Positions 26,024-34,774 of a DNA stretch of 64,000 nucleotides are shown here, piece after piece (position 1 is the first letter of the stretch; the number at the start of each line of letters is the position of its first letter). The DNA comes from CAZGAH01 sp964523295 (GTDB lineage Bacteria > Desulfobacterota > Desulfovibrionia > Desulfovibrionales > Desulfovibrionaceae), in assembly GCA_964523295.1 (NCBI GenBank), contig CAZGAH010000003.1, positions 1 through 64,000 of the forward strand, given 5' to 3'. The notes beneath the pieces are model-generated. The model saw only the letters and a list, made by a program, of their open reading frames with translations, was not told the DNA's origin and searched no databases. A program made the position numbers and the translations under genes.

Positions 26024-28696
26024 TTACAACACCTGCACCATGCCGCTGGCGCTGATTTTGACCATGCCGCCGAAAAATTGGATATCCGCCGCGGTCACCT
26101 GCACGGCGTTCGTTCCATGCTCAATTTTCGTTAGCGTGTCCGTAACCGTCACTCCGTTGAGCCCCGAAAAATCCGTAAGTGTTCCTTTTTCATCACTCAC
26201 TGTGAGCTGAAATCCGCCTAGCTGGCTGACCTTGATATTCTCCGGGGTCATGGTGATCGAGTTGACCAGCGGAAGGGTCAGGTCCACTTTCATCGTACTC
26301 TGGATGGACGCTCCTTTTGCTGCGTCCAGCGTACATTTCGTCGTTCCGCCTCCCACGCTGAGGGCGCAGCTGGCGCCGCTCTTCATGCTCAGGCTTCCCA
26401 GCGCGGTGTTGTTGATGGTGACGTCCTGACCGGCGTTGGACATCACGATCTGCGAGGCCGCCGGGCCGGGGACGTACAGACCGCCCGGCAGGACGCCCTG
26501 CATGAGCTTGATTTCCGCGGTCGGGTTGATGGCGGAATCCACGGCTAACGCAGCACCGCTCGCGTTGAGCTTGAGCGTAGCCGTGGCCGCGGAGGCGCTG
26601 GCGGCGTCGAAGGCCGTGATCATGGCGCGCACGGCGACTTGCGCGGCCGCACAGGCGGCGACCCCGGCGGCAGCCAGCCCAAGGCCTTCATAAAAATAGG
26701 CATTCTTATAAAAAGGGCCGCCCTGGTCGCTCAAGGCGCCGCCGTCAAAGGCGTCCGACTCCAGTTCCGCGCCCCCGGCAACGGCCGCCGCGCCCACCAT
26801 GCCGGCGAGCAGGGCGAGTTTGGCCTTGCCGATCATGTCCGCGAGGGCCTGCTGGTACCCGCCGCTGATGACGACCTCTTTCAGTCCGGCCAGCTTGTTG
26901 GTGTCTTTGAGCGTATAGGCGGAGGTGCCCAGGGTGATCTTGTTGCCGCGATAGATCGAGATGTCGTAGGGCGCGAGCGTAGCGGCGGTGCTGGCGCCGA
27001 CGGTGATGCTGTTGGCCAGGCCGGCGGTGATGGTGTTCTTGATTCCGCCGGTAAAGGCGGAGCTTGCGCCGACGGTCGCCGTGCAGCTGTTGCCCAGGGT
27101 GAACGACTCGTAGCCGCCTTCCGTCTTGAAGGACAGCGAGCCGTCGCCGCCTTGAACCGTGGACCCGAGCGCGATGGTGCTGTTGTGGAAGGGGGAGTGC
27201 AGGCAGATGTACTCCTGGCCCTTGCGATCGCCCAGGGCGAGCACGTTGTTGCCGGCCGTGCGGATCACGTTCGCGGCCGCATTCTTGTCCGTGACCTGGC
27301 TCACGGCCGCGGCGTTGTGGATGGCCGCGGCGATGATCGGACGGTCGATGTCGCCGTTGAGAAAGGTCAGCAGCACCTCCGTGCCGCCGAGCAGCGGAAA
27401 ATGCATCCCATGACCGTCGCCGGCGTAGGGTTCGGCCTTGCGCATCCAGCTGGAGGCCTTGGTCGCGGGGCTGCCCGAGAGATCGAAAGGCAAACGGACC
27501 TTGTAGCGTCCCAGCTTGTCCAGCATGGCGTAGGTGCTGCCGGGCTCGGCCTCGACCACGGCATTGATGACGCCCCGGATGTAGGGTTTTTGCCGGACGC
27601 GCCGAGGGCGAAACTGAACGGAGGCCGGAATGGCGGTCAGCGTGGCCTGGTAATCGGGCCGGTCCGTCAGCTCGGCGGAGGCCTGGCGCAGGTCCGCCGG
27701 GAGTTTATCCACCTGGTGTCCCTCGTGCCGCACCTCCACGACGAGATAGTTCGTATTGCACGCGGGCTGGAAATGCTGGACCAGCCGAAAGGTGTAGCCA
27801 GGGCGGAGTCCGGGGTAAAAACTCTTGCCCGAAAAGAGCTTTCGTCGACAGACCAGTTCCTCGGTCCGGACCCTTGCTATATCCGTGGCTTCCGACGGAG
27901 ACAAAAAGTCTTCGCCGTAGCTGTATAATTCGCCCAGGGGCAGTTCTGTGCCTTCCGGCTGAATCGCCTTTTCGGCCGAGACGTCCAGGTTCGGCGTCCG
28001 ATAGTTGTAGTTTTTCAACAAGACCCCGGAGGGGGTGACGGAACGTCGGACCGTCCACGAGGACAAGCTCCGGCGCCAGGCATTCTCGGTAAGCGGCGCC
28101 GCCGGTGCGTAGATCATTGGCTCGGCGATGCAGGGGAGCGCGGAGAGGTTGCTGTCCGTGATCACCAGCGTTTCCTGAACCTCGCCCTGTTCGAAAAAGT
28201 AATACAGGCCGCGGCTTTCCATCCATCGCAACAAAAAATCGTAAAAGGTTTCGTTATATTGACAGACATACTCCCGGACAGGGTACTGGTTCTGCAGCCG
28301 CAACTGAAAATTCGGAAGATTGCGCTGACCAAGGATCCCCGTGATGATTTCCGGCAACGATTTTTCGATGAACACCTGATTGTATCTGGCGTGCTCCAGC
28401 GTGGCGACCCGGGGTACGAGCCGTGCCGTAAAAAGAACATAGTCGCCGACCTGGTCTATCTGATCGATGGCGATGAGCAGGCCGTGATAGGCGGCGATGT
28501 CCGCGCCGCACGACATCGTCAATGTCGCCTGGCTCGTAAGCAGCGCATCCAGATCGAAATCCAGGGGACAGGCGGCGACGACGTTGAAGTCGTAGTAGTG
28601 GGAAATGGCCTCTTTACCGCTGAGCGAGAGGACGATCAGCTCGACGTTCGGGGCGGCCGCGCAGGTCAGGGCGTAGGTCATGGCGAAATCAGGCAT
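26024..28696 (-). CDS. vgrG: Type VI secretion spike protein VgrG with long C-terminal extension
   Basis: 890 residues. The N-terminal gp27-like part includes YNETFYDFLLRWMESRGLYY; the gp5-like OB fold follows (KLGRYKVRLPFDLSGSPATK; SSWMRKAEPYAGDGHGMHFP; GTEVLLTFLNGDIDRPIIAA). After about residue 480 comes a beta-helical repeat needle, then an Ala-rich hydrophobic stretch (about 620-720; GMVGAAAVAGGAELESDAF), then another beta-repeat segment to the C-terminus. This is longer than a plain VgrG of about 650-700 residues. The start MPDFAMTY is fixed by GAGGAGAA upstream; 13 earlier in-frame codons have none. No type VI core genes (tssB, tssC, tssM) are in the window. Confidence 0.92.
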   Translation of the reverse strand: MPDFAMTYALTCAAAPNVELIVLSLSGKEAISHYYDFNVVAACPLDFDLDALLTSQATLTMSCGADIAAYHGLLIAIDQIDQVGDYVLFTARLVPRVATLEHARYNQVFIEKSLPEIITGILGQRNLPNFQLRLQNQYPVREYVCQYNETFYDFLLRWMESRGLYYFFEQGEVQETLVITDSNLSALPCIAEPMIYAPAAPLTENAWRRSLSSWTVRRSVTPSGVLLKNYNYRTPNLDVSAEKAIQPEGTELPLGELYSYGEDFLSPSEATDIARVRTEELVCRRKLFSGKSFYPGLRPGYTFRLVQHFQPACNTNYLVVEVRHEGHQVDKLPADLRQASAELTDRPDYQATLTAIPASVQFRPRRVRQKPYIRGVINAVVEAEPGSTYAMLDKLGRYKVRLPFDLSGSPATKASSWMRKAEPYAGDGHGMHFPLLGGTEVLLTFLNGDIDRPIIAAAIHNAAAVSQVTDKNAAANVIRTAGNNVLALGDRKGQEYICLHSPFHNSTIALGSTVQGGDGSLSFKTEGGYESFTLGNSCTATVGASSAFTGGIKNTITAGLANSITVGASTAATLAPYDISIYRGNKITLGTSAYTLKDTNKLAGLKEVVISGGYQQALADMIGKAKLALLAGMVGAAAVAGGAELESDAFDGGALSDQGGPFYKNAYFYEGLGLAAAGVAACAAAQVAVRAMITAFDAASASAATATLKLNASGAALAVDSAINPTAEIKLMQGVLPGGLYVPGPAASQIVMSNAGQDVTINNTALGSLSMKSGASCALSVGGGTTKCTLDAAKGASIQSTMKVDLTLPLVNSITMTPENIKVSQLGGFQLTVSDEKGTLTDFSGLNGVTVTDTLTKIEHGTNAVQVTAADIQFFGGMVKISASGMVQVL

Positions 28697-29070
28697 GGTA
28701 TTCTCCTCGAGTGCAACCGTGCGTGGAAGGGCCATCGTGACGGATGAGCACCGCGCAACGAATCCGAACCGGCAGCGTGGCGCTACAACCCATACGCTCG
28801 ACTGACGGGCGTCCTTATCGAGCCGTATTTCCTACCAGCATAGACGTTATCGTCAGGTCATGCAATCCGGATCATCGCTGAATCACGGAAACAGACGAGC
28901 GACGTGGCACGAGCGGGTCAGGTGCGCACGTCCGCCCGTCAGGCCCGATCACGCCGTCCTGCAACCGCGTGATCGGGTTGCGCGTCCAATGCGGGCAGGA
29001 CTATCAGGAAAGCAGATCAGGATCAGATCATAACGTAGCGGGGTCCAGGCAACGCACACAGGGGGGCGAC
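28697..29070. other. Intergenic region upstream of the molybdate/tungstate transporter
   Basis: About 370 bases between divergent vgrG and the ABC transporter. It holds the hairpin 28944-28977 and a spaced 10-bp inverted repeat (28802-28811 with 28933-28942). No gene or recognisable molybdenum-cofactor riboswitch seen. Confidence 0.5.
28944..28977. promoter_or_regulatory. Perfect 10-bp inverted repeat upstream of the ABC transporter
   Basis: CCCGATCACG (28944-28953) and CGTGATCGGG (28968-28977) form a perfect stem or dyad with a 14-base centre, about 95 bp before the transporter's first ATG. Candidate operator for the nearby TunR-like regulator, or a terminator; inference only. Confidence 0.4.
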
Positions 29071-29781
29071 ATGGGGCTGTACGTAGACATTGAAAAACGG
29101 CTTGAGCACTTCACGCTCAACATCGCCCTGCACTGCAACTCCGGCTCGTTGCTGGCCCTGACAGGCCCATCCGGCGCAGGAAAAACCACCCTGCTGCGGC
29201 TCATCGCCGGGCTGGAGCGGCCGGACCAGGGCGAGATACGATTCGGTGACGCTGTCTGGAATTCGTCCTCCCCGAGTCGGCATCTTGCTCCGCGGCACAG
29301 GCGCCTGGCCATGGTTTTCCAGAACAGCCTGTTATTGCCGCACCGCACCCTGGCGGGGAACGTGGCCTTTGCCGCGCGAGACGCAGCGTACGTGCAGAAT
29401 CTGCTGGAGCGCTTTGGCATCGCCCACCTGGCCAAGGCCCGGCCCGGCGAGGTTTCCGGTGGGGAACGCCAGCGGGCGGCCGTTTGTCAGGCACTGGCGC
29501 GCGAGCCGGACCTGTTGCTCCTGGACGAGCCTTTTTCCGCGCTCGACGCCGTCACGCGCGCGACGCTCAGGGGCGAGCTGAAACGCATCAAGCGGGAGCA
29601 GGCCCTGACCGTGATCCACGTCACGCATGATCTGGCCGAGGCCGAATACCTCGCGGACGATATTGTGGCTCTGGACCAGGGGCGACCTGCGCCGGCCTGG
29701 CTGGAGGAACACAGGCGAACGATCCCGCAGTCACCGGCCCGTTTGTGCCCTGATCCGGCGGCTTGTCCGGTCTTACTCTGA
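29071..29781 (+). CDS. modC: ABC transporter ATP-binding protein, molybdate/tungstate type
   Basis: 236 residues. Walker A GPSGAGKTT, Q-loop VFQNSLLLPHRTLAGNVAFA, signature VSGGERQRAAV, Walker B LLLLDEPFSALD, H-loop VIHVTHDLAEAEYLADDIV. It stops shortly after the nucleotide-binding core and so lacks the TOBE domain typical of full ModC. A GGGGGG tract precedes ATG. It leads an operon with a ModA-like binding protein and ModB-like permease. Substrate (molybdate or tungstate) inferred from partners and the TOBE regulator 3 kb away. Confidence 0.85.
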   Translation: MGLYVDIEKRLEHFTLNIALHCNSGSLLALTGPSGAGKTTLLRLIAGLERPDQGEIRFGDAVWNSSSPSRHLAPRHRRLAMVFQNSLLLPHRTLAGNVAFAARDAAYVQNLLERFGIAHLAKARPGEVSGGERQRAAVCQALAREPDLLLLDEPFSALDAVTRATLRGELKRIKREQALTVIHVTHDLAEAEYLADDIVALDQGRPAPAWLEEHRRTIPQSPARLCPDPAACPVLL

Positions 29782-29803
29782 CCCCGGACACACGGAGCAA
29801 CCA

Positions 29804-30520
29804 ATGCGCACGTCATCATTGATCCTCGCGCTGCTGGCCCTTCTCTGGACCCTTCCAGCCCGGGCGGAAAACCTCGTCGTCGCCGCCGGGTCCGGCTACA
29901 AGGCGTACGTCATGGACATCGCCGCAGCGTACCAGCGCCAGACAGGCAACGAGATGGACGTGATCTTCGGGAATATGGCCCAGGTCATCGCCCAGACCAA
30001 GGCGGGGGGCAAGGCAGATATGGCGCTGGGCGCGCAGTGGTTCTTCCAGCAGGCTGGCCTGAACCTCGCGTCCTGCCTCCCCGTGGGCGAGGGAAAGCTT
30101 GTGCTCGCCTGGGCCAAGAGCCGCGTCCGCAACGGCGTTGACGATTTGACGAGCGACGCTGTCACGCGCATCGTCATGCCCGATCCCGAGCGGAGCATCT
30201 ATGGCAGAGCTGCGGCGCAGTACCTTGAGAGTTCGGGGCTGGCCGCCAGGCTGCGGAACAAGCTCGTCGTCGTCGGCACCATAGCACAGGTCGGGGCCTA
30301 CCTCATGTCCGGGGAAGCAGACTTCGGGTTCATGAACCTGACCCATGCCCGGACCATCGAAGCGAAAATCGGCGGGAGCGTCGAGCTTGCCGAGGGCTAC
30401 GCGGCGATCCGGATTGTGATGTGCCCGACCAGGGCACTGACGCCGGACACGGCGGCCGGGTTCCTCCGCTTTATGGAGACGGACGCAGTCAGGGCCATCG
30501 CGGTCAAGCATGGTCTTTAA
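29804..30520 (+). CDS. modA: Periplasmic oxyanion-binding protein, ModA-like
   Basis: 238 residues with a signal peptide (MRTSSLILALLALLWTLPARA). The mature start ENLVVAAGSGYKAYVMDIAA and later GNMAQVIAQTKAGGKADMALG follow the ModA layout, while the TTTS motif of TupA-type tungstate receptors is absent. The binding site would hold an oxyanion by Ser/amide contacts (GSG). It lies 22 bp after the ATPase gene. Mo versus W cannot be decided from sequence. Confidence 0.8.
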   Translation: MRTSSLILALLALLWTLPARAENLVVAAGSGYKAYVMDIAAAYQRQTGNEMDVIFGNMAQVIAQTKAGGKADMALGAQWFFQQAGLNLASCLPVGEGKLVLAWAKSRVRNGVDDLTSDAVTRIVMPDPERSIYGRAAAQYLESSGLAARLRNKLVVVGTIAQVGAYLMSGEADFGFMNLTHARTIEAKIGGSVELAEGYAAIRIVMCPTRALTPDTAAGFLRFMETDAVRAIAVKHGL

Positions 30521-30544
30521 CCGGAATCCAAGCGACAGGTTTGC

Positions 30545-31216
30545 ATGAATATCGCCGCAATGCTCGCCGACCCGGCCACCACCGGCCCCGTGCTGCTCAC
30601 CGTCAAGGTACTCGCGGCGTCGGGCTTTTTTTTTCTGGTGCTCGGGATTCCGTTGGCCTATTTTCTCTCCAGACGAAGCGGGATATTGTGGGATGCGGTG
30701 AACATCGCGGCCACGCTGCCACTGGTGTTTCCTCCCATCGCCGTCGGCTTTGTACTGCTCCTTCTGCTGGGACGGGAAGGTCCGTTCGGCCCTCTGGTGC
30801 AGGACACGGTCGTCTTTGCCTTTCCCGGGCTGATTATCGCCGCGTTCGTCAGCGGACTGCCGTTGATGCTCCGCCCCATCCAGGCGGCCCTTCAAGAGCC
30901 GGAGGTGGCTCGTCTGGCAGAATTATCCGCCACGCTGGGGAAGTCGGAGTGGGAGACGGCCATCCGGGTCCTCTTCCCCGTAGTGCGCCGGAGCGTGGCT
31001 GCCGGACTGCTCCTGGCCCTGTGCCGCGCCATGGGCGAAGTGGGCGTCACCCTGATGCTTGGAGGCAACATCATCGGCAAGACCAACACGCTGTCCTTGG
31101 AAATCTATAACGCCGTGTTTTTTGGTGAATTTGAGCGTGCCATGGTGCTGTCGGCCATAGTGGGCGCTGCGGCTACAGGTATTTTCATCATGCTGAAACG
31201 CTGGTCCGCCCTGTAG
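30545..31216 (+). CDS. modB: Oxyanion ABC transporter permease, ModB-like
   Basis: 223 residues with five to six membrane segments and the EAA loop that contacts the ATPase (ARLAELSATLGKSEWETAIR, then VLFPVVRRSVAAGLLL), plus AMGEVGVTLMLGGNI typical of ModB permeases. Third gene of the transporter operon. Confidence 0.88.
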   Translation: MNIAAMLADPATTGPVLLTVKVLAASGFFFLVLGIPLAYFLSRRSGILWDAVNIAATLPLVFPPIAVGFVLLLLLGREGPFGPLVQDTVVFAFPGLIIAAFVSGLPLMLRPIQAALQEPEVARLAELSATLGKSEWETAIRVLFPVVRRSVAAGLLLALCRAMGEVGVTLMLGGNIIGKTNTLSLEIYNAVFFGEFERAMVLSAIVGAAATGIFIMLKRWSAL

Positions 31217-31240
31217 CGACGGACCATAAGGAGGCATCGC

Positions 31241-31969
31241 ATGCAACCAGGCGTACTGGAAACTGTCCGGGTCAAGGCACTGGAGTGTTGGAAGGAACGC
31301 GAGCTGCTGGACATGGCAGTGGACGTCCGGGCTCGGATATTGAGCGTGGAAGAGGCGATTGGCAATCCTGAGGGCGATGACTTTCCGCTCCAAAAAGGCA
31401 AGGAGCGGCTGATCGAAGCCGTTTTTCTGGGCGCACGGGGCCAGGCCTTTACGGATCGGTACGGCGATTACTCCGGCACGCTGCGGCAGGTGGCTGAGAT
31501 GGGGCTTGGCAACAATTACCGCAGGGCTGTCTTCGTGGCGGTTCTGAACGCGGTGCAGTCACACTTGGGCCAATGCACGGGCACGGTACACTGCAGGGAC
31601 AAGGAACCTTCCCAGTGCGCTCAAAACTTGCGGACGCACATTCAGGAGCGGTTTCGCGCGCCACGGATCACCCAGGTGGGGTATCAACCCAAAATGGTCG
31701 GCGCGTTGAGCGCGGACTTTGACCTGCGGGTGCTCGATTTAGACCCTGACAACATAGGCAAGACCTTGCAGGGCGCGCTGATCGAGGGTCCCGAGGCAAC
31801 CGACGACGCCCTGGAATGGGCCGACCTGTTGGTGGTGACCGGTTCGACGATCGCCAACGACACCTTGGGCCTGTTCCTGCGCGACAAGCCCACCCTGTTC
31901 TTTGGCACGACCATCGCCGGAGCAGCCTCGCTCATGGGCTGGGAGCGCTTCTGCATGATGGACAAGTAG
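31241..31969 (+). CDS. DUF364 family protein, putative metal-chelate binding
   Basis: 242 residues. It resembles DUF364 (putative heavy-metal chelation) proteins: GLGNNYRRAVFVAVLNAVQS, PRITQVGYQPKMVGALSADF, and the C-terminal VVTGSTIANDTLG Rossmann-like segment. AAGGAGG precedes ATG 24 bp after the permease, so it is in the same operon. Members often cluster with metal or cofactor genes; here the partner is an oxyanion transporter, suggesting a role in molybdenum or tungsten handling (inference). A Cys pair (GQCTGTVHC) in the middle could bind metal. Confidence 0.75.
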   Translation: MQPGVLETVRVKALECWKERELLDMAVDVRARILSVEEAIGNPEGDDFPLQKGKERLIEAVFLGARGQAFTDRYGDYSGTLRQVAEMGLGNNYRRAVFVAVLNAVQSHLGQCTGTVHCRDKEPSQCAQNLRTHIQERFRAPRITQVGYQPKMVGALSADFDLRVLDLDPDNIGKTLQGALIEGPEATDDALEWADLLVVTGSTIANDTLGLFLRDKPTLFFGTTIAGAASLMGWERFCMMDK

Positions 31970-32018
31970 CCGGACGAGGCAGACGCCGCGTCGTCAGGCC
32001 GCTGTAAGGATCACGCTC

Positions 32019-32190
32019 ATGGCATCGAAGAAAAAGTGGACGGCGTCGCCCACGGACAGGTCGAGTTTTTCCGCGGAGACTTTGGTAAAGAATGCCCGGT
32101 TGAGTTCATTTCCCGATATCTATTACCGGATTAATAAGGTTTTGAACGACCCGCAAAGTTCAGCATCTTATCTGGCTGAAGTCATCAGTA
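32019..32190 (+). CDS. HDOD-type protein, N-terminal fragment cut by assembly gap
   Basis: 57 residues are visible before the gap. The segment FPDIYYRINKVLNDPQSSAS followed by YLAEVIS is the start of an HDOD domain, usually about 200 residues in signalling proteins. The rest is lost in the unsized gap at 32191, and the sequence after it belongs to a different gene. AAGGA precedes ATG. Confidence 0.65.
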
Positions 32191-32200
32191 NNNNNNNNNN
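32191..32200. other. Assembly gap (10 N) of unknown true size
   Basis: On the left an HDOD gene (+) is cut after its first part. On the right the last residues of the regulator gene (-) are cut. A complete HDOD gene needs several hundred more bases, so the ten Ns are a placeholder for a much longer missing piece. Confidence 0.85.
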
Positions 32201-33238
32201 GCACATGAGAGCGCCGTCTTCAAGCTCGCCGACGACTTCCACGACCTGCTCGTCGCCTTGAAACCGCTTCACCGTTGCGGCGAAGCGGTTTCGCGCGCTC
32301 AGCCCGGCGTGGTCCTGATCCTTGGAGAGGAGCACCCAGGGGGCCTTGACCAGGGCGGTCATCGGTTTTCCGGGCTCTATTCTCAAGGCTTCGCGGCTCT
32401 CGTTGGTGATGATGGACACCACGTCCAGACCGGAGTCGGTTGTAACGACGACTTCCGCGAAAACACCGCCCGAGGCGACTTTGGAGACAACGCCTTGGAA
32501 TGTGTTCCGGGCGCTCACCTGCATACGAAACTCTTTCTGGATACACTGCGACAGGATGCGCTGTCCGACTTCGTCGGGGTACGAACAGAATCCCGAGGCG
32601 CTCTCGAGGCTCCGGCATCCCAGCTGCGTCTGCAACAACAACAGCGGGACGCCGGATCGCAGCAACTCTACGGCCCGGGAGTTTCTGAGCGTCGTCGGGT
32701 TGACCGCATCGCGCGGCAAGTCGGCCAGCTCCGCCAGCTGGTATAACTTCTTGCGCACAAAGCCCGGATCGAGGTGAAAGGCGACCCTCCGTAGCGCGAT
32801 GATATCCGGATCGTTCAAGAACTGCTCCAGTTCGAGCATGAATCCCTCGGGCATGAGCGCCTCGCGCTCTGAGCCCGTTTCCGACTCCTTGCCGGAAAAG
32901 CGCACGGTCAGTCGCTGGAAGTCAAAGGCTCTGGCGTCGTCAATGGCCAGAACCTCGCCGAGCCGGGCGCCGGAATACCTGAGCAGCAAGAAAAGCATGC
33001 GGATTCGTTTCCAGGTCCGGCGCGTTTGCGGCGTTCGGGCGGACTGAACCTGATTCCGGGCGGTGCGCTCCAGCAACTCCAACTGCAGGGGTGACAAGCA
33101 GTGAACGTGCTTGGGCACGACGAATCGATTGCGCGAATCCGCCTTTTCCTCCACCACGCCGTCAGGCACCCGCCCGCCAAGGGCTTCGACCAACCCGGCA
33201 AACACTTCGGGCTCCACGTCCCCGTCCATGTCTGTCAT
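32201..33238 (-). CDS. tunR: TunR-like regulator: tyrosine-recombinase-like domain plus TOBE (molbindin) domains, C-terminus in gap
   Basis: About 345 residues visible. The N-terminal two thirds is a tyrosine recombinase fold (LLLRYSGARLGEVLAIDDAR; NPTTLRNSRAVELLRSGVPL), but the catalytic His positions are changed (TLRNS for LRHT; LGCRS for LGHSS), so it probably binds DNA without cutting. The C-terminal third has two TOBE repeats (VSARNTFQGVVSKVASGGVF; LSARNRFAATVKRFQGDEQV). This layout is that of TunR, the tungstate-responsive repressor family described in Desulfovibrio. Location beside modCAB-like genes agrees. The start at MTDMDGDVEPEVFAG follows GGCGGGA; a longer frame exists. Confidence 0.85.
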
Positions 33239-33948
33239 TTCCCGCCCTGTTTTGCGCACACAAACTCCTCGCCCGCGTTCGTCGACAGCGCGGGAGAAGT
33301 ATGCCAGGAGGCAAGTCCTTGTAAATTGGTCTCCTGTATGGTGGACAAGCCCGTCGCTGTCAATGATTAGTATTGGTTCTTCAGTGCAGAACAAATCCAG
33401 CCCTCTGTCCCGACATCCCGGCAAGGGGGGCGCCGATCAGGGGGATCATGATGCTCCACCTCTCGACGCGTCGTTAATCCTTTACCCCGGGGCGAGCGCA
33501 TCGGACATTGCAGCTCAGCCTGTCCAGACGGGCGCAGTAAAGCGCGGATTCACAGGAATTCAGAATTCCCGCGGGTGCTCCTGCACCGTGTCCAGTGCTT
33601 TGCGGACAGAGGAAAGCGGATATGTATTCACTTGAATCATTTGCATTGCTGTAGCGAGGCAATGTCGCAGGAGGGGCGCAACTGTGCCCGGCCGGGGGGC
33701 ATCGGGCAGTCTGTCCACATCGTCCTCGGTCAGAAAATACATCACGCGATTGCTAATCGCAGGCTTCTTCACCCGCGTGACCGGATTTGTTCCCTCGAAA
33801 AGTCGTAACACCGGGCGAGATGGAGGCTTGTCTCACGACCGCGCATCGGTCAAGTCATGTGCTACCTAGATCGGTCAGATACACGTGCTATGGACAAGGG
33901 CGGATGCCAGGGGTTGCCAAAAGATAAGGCCCGGCGTACACTGAAAAA
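33239..33948. other. Intergenic stretch upstream of the regulator
   Basis: About 710 bases. It probably holds the tunR promoter. A possible small gene lies at 33560-33811 (-), 83 residues with GTG start (VMYFLTEDDVDRLPDAPRPG), but I see no Shine-Dalgarno or family and leave it uncalled. Composition becomes less GC-rich toward 33949. Confidence 0.45.
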
Positions 33949-34680
33949 ATGAAGCGAGGGCGTAAGAATCATGGTCTGATAGTCATTGTACCGTTCGCGC
34001 TCTGCTTCCTGTCGTGTATTGGGCTTGTGCCCCCCTTGGAGAAATCGGCTTGGGGCAACAAGGGAATGACGGCGAAATCAATTGCGCCGGAAGCAGCGGA
34101 AGCGGTGTCGCCGGCAGGGGCAATGACGCCTGCGGCGGCTTCGCCTTCGGCAGCAGAGCCGGGTAATCAGCAGCCAGACTCTGAATCGGCCTTTCAAGAG
34201 CAATCGCAACAACCCGCCCCGTTCACTGCCAACGAACTGAAAACGTTTGTCAAGGATATTCAATCGTTCGCTGACTGGGCAGCTTTACGCCAGATTCCCT
34301 ATGAGCAGCTGGAAGGGCTGGAGCAATGGCGGGCAAGCCCATATTGGAACGAAACATCGGCCTTCTTGCAACGTATAGGGTGGATCGCAGAACGTTTTTT
34401 TTACGTTTTTGCGCAGTTGAGCGCTGGTTTAACCTTGTTGCAGCTCGAGGACTCGGCCCCGGGGTTCGTTGAGGAGATCGCGGCCCAGCAGCGTATGATA
34501 CGCGAAAGCCCGGACATTCCTGAAGAGGAAAAGCAGATACTGCTGATGCAGCTCGCCGAAACGTTACGTCAGACCTCAGGATCGGCTTCTCCCTTTCGAG
34601 ATGTTCAGCCGCAAGAAATGGATTTGATCCGGGCGAACAGAACCATGCTCTTGCGGCAATTTACCGGGGCCAACGAATGA
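33949..34680 (+). CDS. Exported or lipid-anchored protein, unknown
   Basis: 243 residues. The N-terminus is a signal (KNHGLIVIVPFALCFLSCIG), possibly a lipobox FLSC. A low-complexity Ala/Ser/Pro/Gln linker (about 35-95) is followed by a helical domain (FTANELKTFVKDIQSFADWA; YVFAQLSAGLTLLQLEDSAP). No enzyme motif. Base composition is lower in GC than the flanks, shared with the next genes, suggesting a transferred block. Confidence 0.65.
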   Translation: MKRGRKNHGLIVIVPFALCFLSCIGLVPPLEKSAWGNKGMTAKSIAPEAAEAVSPAGAMTPAAASPSAAEPGNQQPDSESAFQEQSQQPAPFTANELKTFVKDIQSFADWAALRQIPYEQLEGLEQWRASPYWNETSAFLQRIGWIAERFFYVFAQLSAGLTLLQLEDSAPGFVEEIAAQQRMIRESPDIPEEEKQILLMQLAETLRQTSGSASPFRDVQPQEMDLIRANRTMLLRQFTGANE

Positions 34681-34774
34681 ATGTCGTTACGTGAGTTGCG
34701 TTGTTGTTCGATAAGGCAATTGATGGTTTATTTCTTCTAGTCGTATTATTCCATTTTCGTGGAGCTTATTTCTT

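Noticed and set aside
26639..27928. 429-residue plus-strand frame opposite vgrG
   Set aside because: Antisense to conserved VgrG domains, no ribosome-binding site or family.
28697..29070. Molybdenum/tungsten cofactor riboswitch before the transporter
   Set aside because: Hairpins are present, but I could not match the conserved core of the Moco RNA motif.
29804..30520. Assignment of the binding protein as TupA (tungstate-specific)
   Set aside because: It lacks the TTTS motif and looks like ModA; tungstate remains possible only through the TunR context.
33560..33811. 83-residue minus-strand frame with GTG start
   Set aside because: No Shine-Dalgarno, no recognised family, in a gene-poor stretch; could be real but support is too thin.
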